DNA from: DATFNV01 sp963827935
GTDB lineage: Bacteria; Planctomycetota; Planctomycetia; Gemmatales; Gemmataceae
Length of the DNA: 64,000 nucleotides
Direction: 5' to 3'
Assembly: GCA_963827935.1 (NCBI GenBank)
Contig: CAWHCN010000013.1
Location: 124,001-188,000 of the forward strand
A program made the position numbers and the translations under genes. The notes below the pieces were generated by a model. The model had not been told where the DNA came from. It saw only the letters and a list, made by a program, of their open reading frames with translations, and searched no databases. Shown one piece after another: positions 7,538 to 16,591 of this stretch; positions within the stretch are counted from its first letter, which is position 1, and each line of letters begins with the position of its first letter.

Positions 7538-9430
7538 ATGCGTGCCGTGACACTGTGCGTGCTGCTGGGGCTGGCGACCGGTCTGCCGGCGGCGGAGCCG
7601 AAGGAGATTGGGACGCTGGAGGGGCACAAGGGCGACGTTGTCGGTATCGCCTTCTATCCCGACGGCAAGACGCTCGCCACCGCCGGCGAGGACAAGACCG
7701 TCCGCCTTTGGGACGTGGCCACGCGCAAGGAGCAGAAGGTGCTGAAAGAAGGCACCTGGGCCTTTCGCGCCCTGGCGCTGGCCCCGGGCAATTCGGCCCT
7801 GGCGGCGGCCAACGGCATGGGACATATCTACGTCTGGCCGAAAGACGGCACCGGGCCGATTCACCTGGACAACGATGTCGGCGTCAGCTCCCTGGCCTTC
7901 GCGCCCGACGGCAAGACGCTGGCGGCCGGGTCCAGCGGCGGCCGTTTGACCCTCTGGGACCTGCCGATCCGCAAGCAGTTGGCCATCGTCGAAACCAACG
8001 CCCGGAGCCTGGACGACCTGGTGTTCACTAACGACGGCAAGATGATCGCCTCCCAAAGCGGCGACAGGTCGGTCAGCTTGCGCGACGTCCCTGGCCGAGC
8101 CAAGAAGTCCGTCGACATGGACGTCGGCGACCGCATCCGGTCACTGGCGTTCTCGCCGAACGGCAAGCTCCTTGCCGTCGGGCGCTACGACGGCCATGTC
8201 GAATTGCTCGATTTTGGTGCTCGCATCAGGCACGATTTGCCGGGGCAACCCGAGAGCCGCGTCTTTACCCTGGCGTTCAGCCCCAATGGGCGATTCCTGG
8301 TGGGCAGCAGTTACAAGTCAAAGCCGGACAGCAAGACCGAAAGCAAGACTGACGGCCTCATCTACCTCTGGGACACGACGACCAACAAACACCGCGGTAC
8401 CATGACCTTGAAGGGGACAATGGCCCGCACCATCGCCTTCTCGCCGGATGGCCGGCTCCTGGCCTTGGGCACCCAGGATGGACCGGTCAAGCTCTGGGAG
8501 ATGCCCAAGGAGTTCCACGGCTCCGCGCCGGCCTGGCCCCAGATGTTCACCCGGCTCGACCTGGGCACCCCGCTCCGCTGCGTGGCCCTTCGCCCCTACG
8601 GTAAGGAACTGGCCGTTGGCGGTGACGACGGCAGCGTCCGCATCTGCGAGGTCGGTAAGGCCGATCCCCACCTCATCATCCAGGCCAGCGCCAAGGCGGT
8701 CCTGGCCATAGCCTACTCTCCGGATGGCAAACGGGTGCTGTCGGCGGGCCTGGATGGGACGCCGCGGCTGTGGGATGCCCTCACCGGCCGGGAGCGGGCG
8801 GCGCTCTTCGGCCATCGCGGTCCTGTCCTTTGCCTCGCCTACGCCCCCGACGGCAAGACCATCGCCACCGGCGGCACCGACCACACCATCCGCCTCTGGA
8901 ATGCCGACGGCACCGAGCGCCGCACCCTGACGGGGCACAAGGCGCCGGTCCGCTGCCTCACCTTCACGGCCGACGGCAAATCGCTGCTGACCGGCAGCTC
9001 CGACGGCACCCTGAAACAGTGGGACCTGGCCGCGAACGCCAAACCCGTGGACCGTCTCAAGGACGAACAGGGCATTGTCCGCCTGGCGCTGACCCGCGAC
9101 GGCAAGACCCTGTTCGTGGCCAGCGGCGCCGGCACGGTGAGCCGCCTGGACCTCGCCAGCGGCAAGAACCAGCGCGTTTTCGACGGGCGCGTGGAAATGA
9201 TCGAGACGCTGGTGGTCTCCCCGGACGGCAAAACCCTGGCCCTGAGCGGCCGGCTGGACGATGCCCTGCGCCTCTATGCGGCCAACGGCAGCCAGGACAT
9301 CGCCCTGCTCGACTGGCACACCGACTGGATCAGCGGCCTCGCCTTTAGCGCCGACGGCAAGTTCCTGGCCAGCGCCAGCATGGACGGCAGCGTACGCCTG
9401 TGGCAGACGCCGGTTCCTGCCGGAAAATAG
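7538..9430 (+). CDS. Secreted WD40-repeat propeller protein
   Basis: 630 aa from the ATG at 7538 (ribosome site CTGGAGGACGGAG). The open frame extends far upstream, but only from here is there a signal peptide (MRAVTLCVLLGLATGLPAAE). At least ten WD40 blades follow, recognised by repeats such as FYPDGKTLATAGEDKTVRLW and FTADGKSLLTGSSDGTLKQW, enough for one or two propellers. It has no catalytic motif and presumably acts as a protein-interaction scaffold outside the cytoplasm. It reads against the neighbouring viral genes and is probably host chromosomal. Confidence 0.9.
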   Translation: MRAVTLCVLLGLATGLPAAEPKEIGTLEGHKGDVVGIAFYPDGKTLATAGEDKTVRLWDVATRKEQKVLKEGTWAFRALALAPGNSALAAANGMGHIYVWPKDGTGPIHLDNDVGVSSLAFAPDGKTLAAGSSGGRLTLWDLPIRKQLAIVETNARSLDDLVFTNDGKMIASQSGDRSVSLRDVPGRAKKSVDMDVGDRIRSLAFSPNGKLLAVGRYDGHVELLDFGARIRHDLPGQPESRVFTLAFSPNGRFLVGSSYKSKPDSKTESKTDGLIYLWDTTTNKHRGTMTLKGTMARTIAFSPDGRLLALGTQDGPVKLWEMPKEFHGSAPAWPQMFTRLDLGTPLRCVALRPYGKELAVGGDDGSVRICEVGKADPHLIIQASAKAVLAIAYSPDGKRVLSAGLDGTPRLWDALTGRERAALFGHRGPVLCLAYAPDGKTIATGGTDHTIRLWNADGTERRTLTGHKAPVRCLTFTADGKSLLTGSSDGTLKQWDLAANAKPVDRLKDEQGIVRLALTRDGKTLFVASGAGTVSRLDLASGKNQRVFDGRVEMIETLVVSPDGKTLALSGRLDDALRLYAANGSQDIALLDWHTDWISGLAFSADGKFLASASMDGSVRLWQTPVPAGK

Positions 9431-9508
9431 AACGCGGATGAACACGGATGGGGCGGATTGTCACGGATCGATCCGCGAGAATCCACCCAATCCGTGTTCA
9501 TCCGCGTT
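9431..9508. repeat. 78-bp inverted repeat (ACGCGGATGAACACGGAT type)
   Basis: Starts AACGCGGATGAACACGGATG and ends with its near-perfect reverse complement. It lies between the converging WD40 and membrane-protein genes, where it could act as a bidirectional terminator. Confidence 0.9.
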
Positions 9509-9511
9509 CCA

Positions 9512-9829
9512 TTATTCCACCGGCGGCCCAATATCCGGGAAATTTCCGATCCCACAAATCGCATACAGCACCATCCCCGCCAGCAGCACCAGGATCGGCG
9601 CCCAGCCGTGCCACGCTCCCGACCCCAGGCAGCGCTGGCAGCCGAACAGGTGCCACAACAGTCCGCCCAGGGGCAGCAGCACCAGCGGCGAAAACTGCAC
9701 CCAGCTGCGCAGCGTGTCGCTGATGCTGGCCCGCGGCTGGCGCAGCACGAACGTGACCCAGCAATCGTAGACCACCGCCGTCAGAATCCAGGCTGCCACG
9801 AAGGCGTGGCCCATAGCTCGGGGCGTCAT
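9512..9829 (-). CDS. Small hydrophobic membrane protein
   Basis: 105 aa with three hydrophobic stretches: around residues 8-28 (GHAFVAAWILTAVVYDCWV), 45-62 (FSPLVLLPLGGLLWHLFG) and 75-98 (WAPILVLLAGMVLYAICGIG). No known family. It is on the viral-gene strand, downstream of the Cys-rich gene with a palindrome between. A holin-like role is conceivable but has no support beyond size and hydrophobicity. Confidence 0.6.
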   Translation of the reverse strand: MTPRAMGHAFVAAWILTAVVYDCWVTFVLRQPRASISDTLRSWVQFSPLVLLPLGGLLWHLFGCQRCLGSGAWHGWAPILVLLAGMVLYAICGIGNFPDIGPPVE

Positions 9830-9845
9830 GATCGATTTCTCCTCA

Positions 9846-9903
9846 GAGCCCGTAGCGTCAGCGAGGGCGCTCGGCGAAATGCCCTCGCTGACGCTACGGG
9901 CTC
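9846..9903. repeat. 58-bp palindrome (GAGCCCGTAGCGTCAGCGAG type)
   Basis: Perfect arms of about 23 nt around a short loop. It overlaps the stop of the Cys-rich gene at 9902-9904. Confidence 0.95.
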
Positions 9904-10168
9904 AGTGGTCCGCCTCATAATCCGCACACGTCTTGCACAGTTCGATGGTGCACGTCCCATACACGGCGCAGCCACGCACCCACTTACCCGGACAGGGACA
10001 ATCGCACCGATCCAGCACCGCCCCCAGGTGAATGCACGGCAGCGACCTGGGCGGCGTCACCTCCGGCTCCCCGTCCCACAGGGCCCGGTAGCCGGCGTCG
10101 TTCTCGTACAGCCAGCACAGCCGGCAGCTCTCCGGCCGAGGGACGTGATCCGCGTGGCAGGGTCTCAT
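9902..10168 (-). CDS. Cysteine-rich small protein of the viral island
   Basis: 88 aa from an ATG at 10168 that overlaps the preceding stop codon as ATGA, indicating translational coupling to the Ig-like gene. It has about a dozen cysteines in C..C and C-P-C patterns (SCRLCWLYEND, RCDCPCPGKWVRGC, CTIELCKTCADYE), suggesting metal binding or a disulfide-rich module. Similar Cys-rich ends occur on planctomycete glycosyltransferase-like proteins, but there is no firm family call. Confidence 0.7.
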   Translation of the reverse strand: MRPCHADHVPRPESCRLCWLYENDAGYRALWDGEPEVTPPRSLPCIHLGAVLDRCDCPCPGKWVRGCAVYGTCTIELCKTCADYEADH

Positions 10169-11388
10169 GTGGTCACCTGGGCGGTGAAGGCACCCGAGCA
10201 GCAGCCGCTGGTGCTGGCGCAGGCAAAGGACACGACGAAGGGCGAGCAGGTCGGGCTGCCGCTCACGGTGCAGGTGGCCGAGCAGCCGCCGGATGAGCCG
10301 ACGATGGTCAGGGTCCAGGTGCCGGCCGTGCAGGTCAGCGTCAGCGTGCTGGAGCCGGTGCCGCACAGGTTGGCGCCGGTCGCCTTCCAGGTGGTCCCGG
10401 AGGTCCAGGTCAGGGCGAAGGTGCCGGTCACGCTGCCGTGGAAGGTGACGTGCAGCGTCGTCGGCAGCGTGTTGGCACAGCAACTGGTGCTGATGCCGCT
10501 GCTGTTGACCACCTGGCTGACCGTCCGCTGGCTGCCCTGGAAATCGCCCGTGGCCGTGTAAACCGCCTTGATGGTGTGCGTGGCAACGGAGAGCGAGGAA
10601 GTAGAAAATGTGCTGGTCGCCGAGCTGCCGGAGCCGGAAAGCGCGGAGCCGGCCCCCAGGTCGGTGCTGCCGTCGAAGAACTCGACGCTGCCGGTGGGGA
10701 CCCGCGTATCGCTGGTGTCGCTGACGGTGGCGGTGAAGGTGACCGCCTGGCCGAAGGTGCTCGGATTGAGGCTGCTGGTCACGGTCGTGGTGGTCGAGGA
10801 ATCAACGTCCTGCGACAGCGTCCCCTGCGATCCCTGGAAGCCGGCGGACGGCGTGAAGACGGCCTTGATGGTGTGGTTGCCGCCGGTCAGGGCCGAGGTG
10901 GCGTAGGTGCTCGTCGCGGAGTTGCCGGACCCGGAAAGGGCGGACCCGCTGCCGAGGAGCGTGCTGCCGTCGTAGAAGGCGACGGTCCCCTGCGGCGTGG
11001 CCGTGCCGTCGTTGTCCGTGACGGTCGCGGTGAAGGTGACCGTGTCGCCGTAGTTGGACGGGTTCTCGCTGGAAGCCACCACAACCGCGGTGCCGCAGCC
11101 GGCACAGGGGGTGACGGGCGGCTGGACCAGTCGATAGCCCATTTTCCTGTATAGGAATCGCCAAACGAATTTACCGGGCGAGCCCCAGACGACGGCCAGG
11201 TTGTAGAGACGCTGGTTGGACTGCGGATAGAGGCAGCAAACGCCCGGGACACCGCCGAGGCGCTGGCCGTGATAGCGCCGGCTGCCGCGCTTGAACCACA
11301 CCGCCAGCCGGCCGTCGCAGGTCAGGATGAAGGCATGCACCCACGACGAATGGGGGAAGAAACACTTGCTGGGCTTGATGGCGGACAT
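10165..11388 (-). CDS. Ig-like repeat protein, probable virion surface/appendage protein
   Basis: 407 aa. The first 85 residues form a compact domain (HAFILTCDGRLAVWFKRGSR ... KFVWRFLYRKMGYRLV) resembling KTSC-type small domains. Two bacterial Ig-like repeats follow (about 105-190 and 195-285), each with the pattern NPS..G..VTFTATVSD ... P.G.V.F.DGS...G.. The last 100 residues are Thr/Ser/Cys-rich. Its place downstream of the head-tail connector gene and its composition suggest a surface-displayed virion or adhesion protein (inference). It could instead be a host cell-surface protein, but the operon-like coupling favours a virion role. Confidence 0.65.
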   Translation of the reverse strand: MSAIKPSKCFFPHSSWVHAFILTCDGRLAVWFKRGSRRYHGQRLGGVPGVCCLYPQSNQRLYNLAVVWGSPGKFVWRFLYRKMGYRLVQPPVTPCAGCGTAVVVASSENPSNYGDTVTFTATVTDNDGTATPQGTVAFYDGSTLLGSGSALSGSGNSATSTYATSALTGGNHTIKAVFTPSAGFQGSQGTLSQDVDSSTTTTVTSSLNPSTFGQAVTFTATVSDTSDTRVPTGSVEFFDGSTDLGAGSALSGSGSSATSTFSTSSLSVATHTIKAVYTATGDFQGSQRTVSQVVNSSGISTSCCANTLPTTLHVTFHGSVTGTFALTWTSGTTWKATGANLCGTGSSTLTLTCTAGTWTLTIVGSSGGCSATCTVSGSPTCSPFVVSFACASTSGCCSGAFTAQVTT

Positions 11389-11400
11389 GGATCACCTAAT

Positions 11401-11469
11401 CGATTGCAGATTGCAGATTGCAGATTGCAGACTCTGTGAATCTGCAATCTGCAATCTACAATCTGCAAT
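11401..11469. repeat. Inverted repeat built from GATTGCA heptads
   Basis: Tandem GATTGCAGATTGCAGATTGC, a short spacer, then the reverse complement. It lies between the connector and Ig-like genes. Confidence 0.9.
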
Positions 11470-11474
11470 TCTTC

Positions 11475-12431
11475 TTACCCCTGCTCCGTCCCCACGGTGT
11501 ACCGCCGATACGGCGCCAACAGCGCCCGCACATCGCTGGGCGGGGATTCGCGTCCGCTGAAGGCAGGGCCCCAGCCGCTGGTCGTGCCGCTGGCGGGAAC
11601 CTGGTGCAGCAGGTCCGGATCGCGCTGGCACAAGTAATAGGCGTAGGCCACCCAGCGGGCGCACGCTTCCTGCACCGCCTCGGGGACGGTGCTGTAGCCG
11701 GCGGTGTACTGCACGCGGAAGTTGTTGATCCCCACCGGGAAGACCAGGTCTTCCGGATGGAGCAATTCGGGATCGGTATAGGGGATGGCCCGGAGAAGCC
11801 AGCCGCGCGCGTCCCACTGGTAGCCCTGCAATTCGTAGGTGTGCAGCTTCAGCTCGGCAAAGGAGCCGGCCACTCCCTGTAAGGCGCCCCGGCTTTGCAA
11901 GACGCCGGACCCTTCGAGGGTGTCGCCGTAGGAGGCCGGGACATACAGGTCGGCACTGGGCCAGCTCCCATAGTTGGTGCTGTCGCCGACGATCTGGGCG
12001 TTCCAGCCGTTGCCCACGGCGTTGACGGCGGCCGCCAGGGCCGTCAGCGTCGGGTTGCCGGCAAAGGTCAGGCCGGCGGTCACCGTCGTCTTGATGCCTG
12101 CGTCCACCGAGACGAGCTGCAAGCCCGTGCTCAGGACCGAAACGCGCGCCTGCACGTTGGCCACCGTGGTGTTGGTGATCTTCAGCACCGTCACCGGCCG
12201 ATAGCGCACCGACTGGATGCTCTGGATGGGGTACTGCCGCAGCAGCATCCGCCGCTGGCCGTTGCCGTCGCACAGCTCGTCGTAACTGGTCGAGACGAAG
12301 CGACGTCGGCAGTATTTCTCAATCGCCTCGCTGTACGCGGTAATCAGCGTGCTGAGGAGCGAGTCCTGGCTGCTGACGCCCTGGAGCGCCTGGTAGGCGC
12401 GGGTCAGGTTGATGAGGTCTTTCGTCGCCAT
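11475..12431 (-). CDS. Phage head-tail connector (gp6-like) protein
   Basis: 318 aa from the ATG at 12431 with an ACGGAGGACC ribosome site. The N-terminus DLINLTRAYQALQG ... LLSTLITAYSEAIEKYCRR has the helical opening of gp6/gp15-type connectors, and YPIQSIQSVRY is the usual strand after it. A large central insertion (residues about 90-190, Thr/Val-rich) makes it longer than the usual 100-200 aa. The end NNFRVQYTAGYSTVPEAVQE ... is again typical of connector proteins. It should sit between portal and tail/neck in the virion. Confidence 0.75.
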   Translation of the reverse strand: MATKDLINLTRAYQALQGVSSQDSLLSTLITAYSEAIEKYCRRRFVSTSYDELCDGNGQRRMLLRQYPIQSIQSVRYRPVTVLKITNTTVANVQARVSVLSTGLQLVSVDAGIKTTVTAGLTFAGNPTLTALAAAVNAVGNGWNAQIVGDSTNYGSWPSADLYVPASYGDTLEGSGVLQSRGALQGVAGSFAELKLHTYELQGYQWDARGWLLRAIPYTDPELLHPEDLVFPVGINNFRVQYTAGYSTVPEAVQEACARWVAYAYYLCQRDPDLLHQVPASGTTSGWGPAFSGRESPPSDVRALLAPYRRYTVGTEQG

Positions 12432-12460
12432 GTCAAGGTCCTCCGTTCGTGCGGATGCCG

Positions 12461-12540
12461 GGGTGGCACGCCCTGAGGTACTCCGAAGGGCGTGGTGACT
12501 GTCAGGCACGCCCTTCGGAGTACCTCAGGGCGTGCCACCC
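12461..12540. repeat. 80-bp palindrome, family A, copy 3
   Basis: Same arms as the other six copies. It lies within the capsid gene block, upstream of the connector gene. Confidence 0.95.
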
Positions 12541-12549
12541 TCCACTTTC

Positions 12550-13254
12550 TCAATCCCCCCGATCCGTCTCCCACGCCCCCCACGCGCTGTCGTTCGTGTA
12601 ACACATGGCCCCATGATGGCCGATGGTCACTTTGCGGGTGGCAAATACGCGCAAGCCCCGGCGGGCGCACCAGCCGCTGAAGTTCCAGTCCTCCGGCAGC
12701 ACATGGCTGCTAAACCGCCCGTCGTCCCCCTTGCTGATGCCGTCGAGGATGCCGAAGCACACCTCTTCGACCCACGGCTCGGTAAAGCGGCACAGCCACA
12801 GCCCGGTGTTCACCATCAGCCAGCGCTCCGCCATCCCGGCCGCGGCGGCGTCGAACGTCTCGGGCAGGGCCAGCACTTCCTTCAGAGTGAACCGTGTGAT
12901 CCGGCCCGAAACGGGATCGCGCCAGCCGGTGCTGGTCAGGCCGCGGTAATCCTTGATGGGCACCACCGCACTGATTACGTCGGCGCCGACGCGGTCCATC
13001 TCGTCGGCCAGGGTGTCGATCCAGCCGGCCGGGGCCTGCAAATCGGCGTGGTGCATGGCGAAGTGGGTCCACCCCTCCGCGGCCCGCTCGTTGAGCGCCT
13101 GCACCCAGAGCCGATTGAAGCCGTTGGCCAACAGCGACCCGCCGCCGACCACCATGCGGACCTGGCGGGAGCCGAGCGATGGCTGGAGCAAACCAGGAAG
13201 GGCTTGCGGCACCAGTTGGCCGTAGGCGGGGACGGCGAGGAAGACCTTGTCCAT
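12550..13254 (-). CDS. GT-A type glycosyltransferase of the capsid gene block
   Basis: 234 aa from the ATG at 13254. MDKVFLAVPAYGQLVPQAL, then a run of about 60 residues to FAMHHADLQAPAGWIDTLAD, is the nucleotide-sugar-binding Rossmann-like start and DxD-like region of a family 2-like glycosyltransferase. The C-terminus (HVLPEDWNFSGWCARRG) resembles the acceptor side, with ED followed by W. Its position between capsid-decoration and connector genes suggests it glycosylates virion proteins or DNA, or that it is cargo (inference). Confidence 0.7.
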   Translation of the reverse strand: MDKVFLAVPAYGQLVPQALPGLLQPSLGSRQVRMVVGGGSLLANGFNRLWVQALNERAAEGWTHFAMHHADLQAPAGWIDTLADEMDRVGADVISAVVPIKDYRGLTSTGWRDPVSGRITRFTLKEVLALPETFDAAAAGMAERWLMVNTGLWLCRFTEPWVEEVCFGILDGISKGDDGRFSSHVLPEDWNFSGWCARRGLRVFATRKVTIGHHGAMCYTNDSAWGAWETDRGD

Positions 13255-13284
13255 CGCACAACATCCTTTTGGCAAAGTGCCTGC

Positions 13285-13390
13285 TGTGGCACGGTCTCCT
13301 GACCGTGCCACTCCTGGCGACCGAAGGTCTCCCAGACAAACCGGAGACCTGCGGTCGGGTCGGGTGGCACGGTCGGGAGACCGTGCCACA
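13285..13390. repeat. Inverted repeat, family D (TGTGGCACGGTCTCCTGACC)
   Basis: Opposed copies of TGTGGCACGGTCTCCTGACC enclose a loop that itself contains GGTCTCC/GGAGACC. A related element is at 21438-21567. Confidence 0.9.
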
Positions 13391-13421
13391 ACGGGGACCA
13401 GCACGTTCGGCTGATCGGAAA

Positions 13422-13467
13422 CCCCTCACCCCCGACCCCTCTCCCCGGAGTACCGGGGCGAGGGGGG
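13422..13467. repeat. Family C repeat (CCCCTCACCCC type)
   Basis: CCCCTCACCCCCGACCCCTC followed by TCCCCGGAGTACCGGGGCGA. It lies next to the family D element, just after the decoration-like gene's stop. Confidence 0.85.
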
Positions 13468-13473
13468 ACGAGA

Positions 13474-13935
13474 TCACGACACCACCACCCGCTGCGACAG
13501 GTACGTGTTGCTCACGTCCTGGGCGTCGCCCGGCTTGTGGTTGGCCTCGGCGCCCAGGCCGAGGGCCCCCGCGGTGATGGCGTTGCCGCCGCCGGTGAGC
13601 TGCAAGCGGACATAGCGATCGCCGGTCGTGACCTGGTCGGCCCGCACCTCGATGGTGGCCACGGCGTTGTTGCCGGGCGTGCTGGCGGTGAGGATTTGCG
13701 TGAGGTTGCTGTTGGCGATGTTGTTGACGCCGGCGTTGAAGTTGCTGTTGACGCAGCTTTGCAGCCGGCCGTCGAGGGTGCCGGCCGCCCCCAGGCTGCC
13801 GGCCTGAATCAGCCAGATCGCCCGGTGGAACTTCGACATGTCCAGCCCGGCGCTGTTGGCGTTGGTGTTGTTGATGCTGCCGGTGTTGAGCACATCGGCA
13901 ACGCTGAGGGCCTGCGTCAGTTGTTCGGTGTACAT
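13474..13935 (-). CDS. Capsid-associated (decoration-like) protein
   Basis: 153 aa. The sequence LDMSKFHRAIWLIQAGSLGA ... NNAVATIEVRADQV ... DRYVRLQLTGGGNAI ... EANHKPGDAQD is a beta-rich pattern typical of small virion proteins encoded directly downstream of HK97-type major capsid genes. The function is inferred from position and composition: probable capsid stabilisation or decoration. No signal peptide. A family B palindrome separates it from the capsid gene. Confidence 0.7.
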   Translation of the reverse strand: MYTEQLTQALSVADVLNTGSINNTNANSAGLDMSKFHRAIWLIQAGSLGAAGTLDGRLQSCVNSNFNAGVNNIANSNLTQILTASTPGNNAVATIEVRADQVTTGDRYVRLQLTGGGNAITAGALGLGAEANHKPGDAQDVSNTYLSQRVVVS

Positions 13936-13947
13936 GGATGTCTCCGT

Positions 13948-14009
13948 GTTTAGCCGCGGATCGAAGATCCGCGCGGTGAATAACGCGGATCTTCGATCCG
14001 CGGCTAAAC
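13948..14009. repeat. 62-bp palindrome, family B
   Basis: GTTTAGCCGCGGATCGAAGA ... and its reverse complement ending GCGGCTAAAC, with GTGAATAA in the loop. It lies between major capsid and decoration genes. Confidence 0.95.
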
Positions 14010-14020
14010 GAGTTTGGGAA

Positions 14021-15370
14021 TCAATTCAACACGACGAACGGGCTCACCTGCGTGCTGGCGTCCTGCAGGGTGATGGCCTTCTCCATCCACGGTTGGCCAT
14101 CCACCCGTTCGACCACGCGCCAGGTCATCTGATTCTTCAGGAAGTTGACGTGCTCGCTGGCGGCCACCTCGATGCTCATGCGGTCGCCGACGACGTACAG
14201 GGACGGATCGATCAGGATCAGGTCGCCCTTGGTGCCCAGGGCCGGCAGCTTCTCGGTCGGGTAGACCGGCCGGCCCAGGAGGGCCCAGTTGGGGGCAGCC
14301 GTGACGGCCCCGCGGTCCGGCGAGCCGATCTGCAGGAAGATGGCGCGGTTGGCCCCATCCTCGAGCTGCAAAAGCTGCGGCACCACGGTCGGGCTGCACG
14401 CCCAAACGGCACTGCCCCAGCTGGCCGGCAGCAGCTTCGACCACATCACCGCCACGTCGCCGAAGGTAACGCTGTTGGCCGTCTGCCGCCCGGTCTTGCC
14501 GCTGTTGTTCCCCGTGGGGATCGTGGCGCCGGCCCCCAGGATGCCCTGCGGCTTGCCCACGCCGTTGCCCTGCAGGAAGGCGTATTCCTCGAACCAGGCG
14601 ATCGCCTTGCCGAACAGCGTCATCAGGAACCGCTCCAGGCCGAACACGCTGTCCTGCAACAGCACGTTGCTCGACACCGAGTAGCCGGACAGCTCCCAGG
14701 CCTTCAGCTCCATCTGCTTGAAGCTGGGCTCGGTCTCGGTCCGGGTCTGGGCCTCGGCGGTCCAGTACATCTGCACGCCGGCGAAGAACGGCGACACGCC
14801 GGCCGACTGGGCGGTGGTAATGTCGAGGTACGGGATCTGCAAGGTCGCCCCGGCCATCGGCATGACGAAGGCGCGCGGGCGGATGAAGGTGTTCTCGGCC
14901 ACGATCTGCATCAGGCCGTCGTAGAACTCGGGCGGCACCGTGTAGCCGCCGGTGGTCCCGGACGATTCGCCCAGGGCGGCCTTCTGCGACCACTCGTTGA
15001 AGCGGCTGCCGTAGTGCTTTTCCAGGTAGCCGCGGTCGTTGCGGGCCACGCCCAGCAGCCAGTCGCCGAACGACTTGCCCTGCGGGTCGCCCTCGCCGCC
15101 CGGGCCGAACAGCGTCGGCACGGCGTGCTTGCGGGCCAGCTTCTGGGCGCCGGCGAACTTCTGTAGGGCCGACGCGATGGTGCCGTCCAGCGATTTCGTC
15201 AGCCGGTCGTGGAAGCCGGCCAGCTCCTGGCCGACCACTTGGTTCAGGGGATCGTCCTTGACAGCCGACGCGACGCCGCTGGCGACGAGGGTCTGCCCCT
15301 CGGCCTCGTCCACGCTCAGCCTTTCGCCGGCCTTCTTGCCCAGCATGTCTTTCAGCAGTTGCACAAACAT
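14021..15370 (-). CDS. HK97-fold major capsid protein
   Basis: 449 aa from the ATG at 15370 (MFVQLLKDMLGKK). An N-terminal helical region of about 110 residues is the likely scaffold (delta) domain. It is followed by GGYTVPPEFYDGLMQIVAEN, the typical start of the mature HK97 shell protein, then QIPYLDITTAQ, TETEPSFKQMELKAWELSGY, LERFLMTLFGKAIAWFEEYA and FLQGNGVGKPQGILGAG, all standard HK97 family landmarks. It assembles the icosahedral head after cleavage by the protease encoded next upstream. The gene looks intact. Confidence 0.93.
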   Translation of the reverse strand: MFVQLLKDMLGKKAGERLSVDEAEGQTLVASGVASAVKDDPLNQVVGQELAGFHDRLTKSLDGTIASALQKFAGAQKLARKHAVPTLFGPGGEGDPQGKSFGDWLLGVARNDRGYLEKHYGSRFNEWSQKAALGESSGTTGGYTVPPEFYDGLMQIVAENTFIRPRAFVMPMAGATLQIPYLDITTAQSAGVSPFFAGVQMYWTAEAQTRTETEPSFKQMELKAWELSGYSVSSNVLLQDSVFGLERFLMTLFGKAIAWFEEYAFLQGNGVGKPQGILGAGATIPTGNNSGKTGRQTANSVTFGDVAVMWSKLLPASWGSAVWACSPTVVPQLLQLEDGANRAIFLQIGSPDRGAVTAAPNWALLGRPVYPTEKLPALGTKGDLILIDPSLYVVGDRMSIEVAASEHVNFLKNQMTWRVVERVDGQPWMEKAITLQDASTQVSPFVVLN

Positions 15371-15469
15371 GGGATACACTCCCGGTGGGAATTGGATGGA
15401 ATTGGGTCTCACGGGACGCATCCGCGCGTCTCCGGGCCGGCTCGCTTCGCTCGAACGTACAAGGCTCCC

Positions 15470-15517
15470 GTTTAGCCGCGGGTCGGAGACCCGCGGGTCT
15501 CCGACCCGCGGCTAAAC
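15470..15517. repeat. 48-bp palindrome, family B
   Basis: GTTTAGCCGCGGGTCGGAGA ... and its reverse complement. It lies between protease and capsid genes. Confidence 0.95.
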
Positions 15518-15570
15518 ATTGGTCCTGTCCCTCGCTCCGAAGGAGCGCCCTGACGGCTGGATGCACGAAC

Positions 15571-16419
15571 TCACACGCGGCCACGCGCCGCGTCATACGC
15601 CTCCTGGATGCGGTTCTCGACCAGCGCCGCCACGTCCAGCCGCTGCAAATGCCGGCGGAACTCCTTGCCGATCTCCTCGACCGGCGTGAACGGAATGACC
15701 GCGGGCGGCGGCGGCACCGGCGAAGCCGCAAGCGGCGGGTCGAAGCCCAGGACTCGCAGCATCGGCTCGGGGACCGTCACGGCCCCCTTGCTGACCGCCT
15801 CGACCAGCGCCGACTGGTTGGCCGGCAGGAAGACGCAGGCGTACTCCAAGAGCAGCCATTCGTCGATGATGCGCACCACCTCGGCCAATTCGGGCTTGGC
15901 CGCGATTTCGTGCGACGACGGCGAATGGCTCTTGAGCGCGATGAACCCGATCGACTTGCCTTGCAGGAGGCCGGCCTTGATGAGCGAGAAGACGGTGTCG
16001 GGGTCCCAGCAATCGTCGGTCCAGTCGGTGGGCCGCGGCGGATAGTGCGTCTTGGCCTTGATGCCGACGAGCGGGCCGTCCTTGGTCCGCTTCCGCCACA
16101 GCGAACGCCCAACCGGCGGCCGCCAGTAGGCGTGCTGCAGCGTCACCAGCGGATTGAGCTTGAAATGGGCGTCGTTCATCCCGCGCGACACGACAATCTC
16201 GCGGTCGCGGTCGATCTCCTGGGTCGAAATCCACGACACGTCGGCCCGTTCGCCGTCGAGCAATTCGGTCGGCGCCTTGGCGACGACGCTGTGTCTGAGC
16301 GTGCGGTCCTCCGGCGGCAGCGCCTTGAGAATACCGTCGAGGAGAAAGGCCTGTCGGTCCTGCATCGGCAGTCCGAGCGGCCCTTCGGTGGTGCCATAGT
16401 GCTTGAGGAACTGGCTCAT
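15571..16419 (-). CDS. HK97-type prohead protease
   Basis: 282 aa from the ATG at 16419. TQEIDRDREIVVSRGMNDAH is the usual 'D..gE.v...g' opening; NPLVTLQHAYWRPPVGRSLW carries the catalytic His region, and LLQGKSIGFIALKS carries the GxSIG serine motif. The late VFLPANQSALVEAVSKGAV also fits. It processes the major capsid protein during head maturation. The order portal - protease - capsid is conserved, except that a block of plus-strand genes is wedged between portal and protease. Confidence 0.9.
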   Translation of the reverse strand: MSQFLKHYGTTEGPLGLPMQDRQAFLLDGILKALPPEDRTLRHSVVAKAPTELLDGERADVSWISTQEIDRDREIVVSRGMNDAHFKLNPLVTLQHAYWRPPVGRSLWRKRTKDGPLVGIKAKTHYPPRPTDWTDDCWDPDTVFSLIKAGLLQGKSIGFIALKSHSPSSHEIAAKPELAEVVRIIDEWLLLEYACVFLPANQSALVEAVSKGAVTVPEPMLRVLGFDPPLAASPVPPPPAVIPFTPVEEIGKEFRRHLQRLDVAALVENRIQEAYDAARGRV

Positions 16420-16591
16420 GGTTGCCCCGTCGCAGTGGGTGAATTCAGGACGGGGGCGACGGTAGCACGAGACGCCGGAAGTGAGGGAGAGCAGATGGGA
16501 TAATCGTTTGGCGGGCCAATTACGGGCAGGGTACACTACAGGTGCGCTGGCGAGAATTCGTTTGCTCAGTCACGAAAGGAGGAGGCACGGC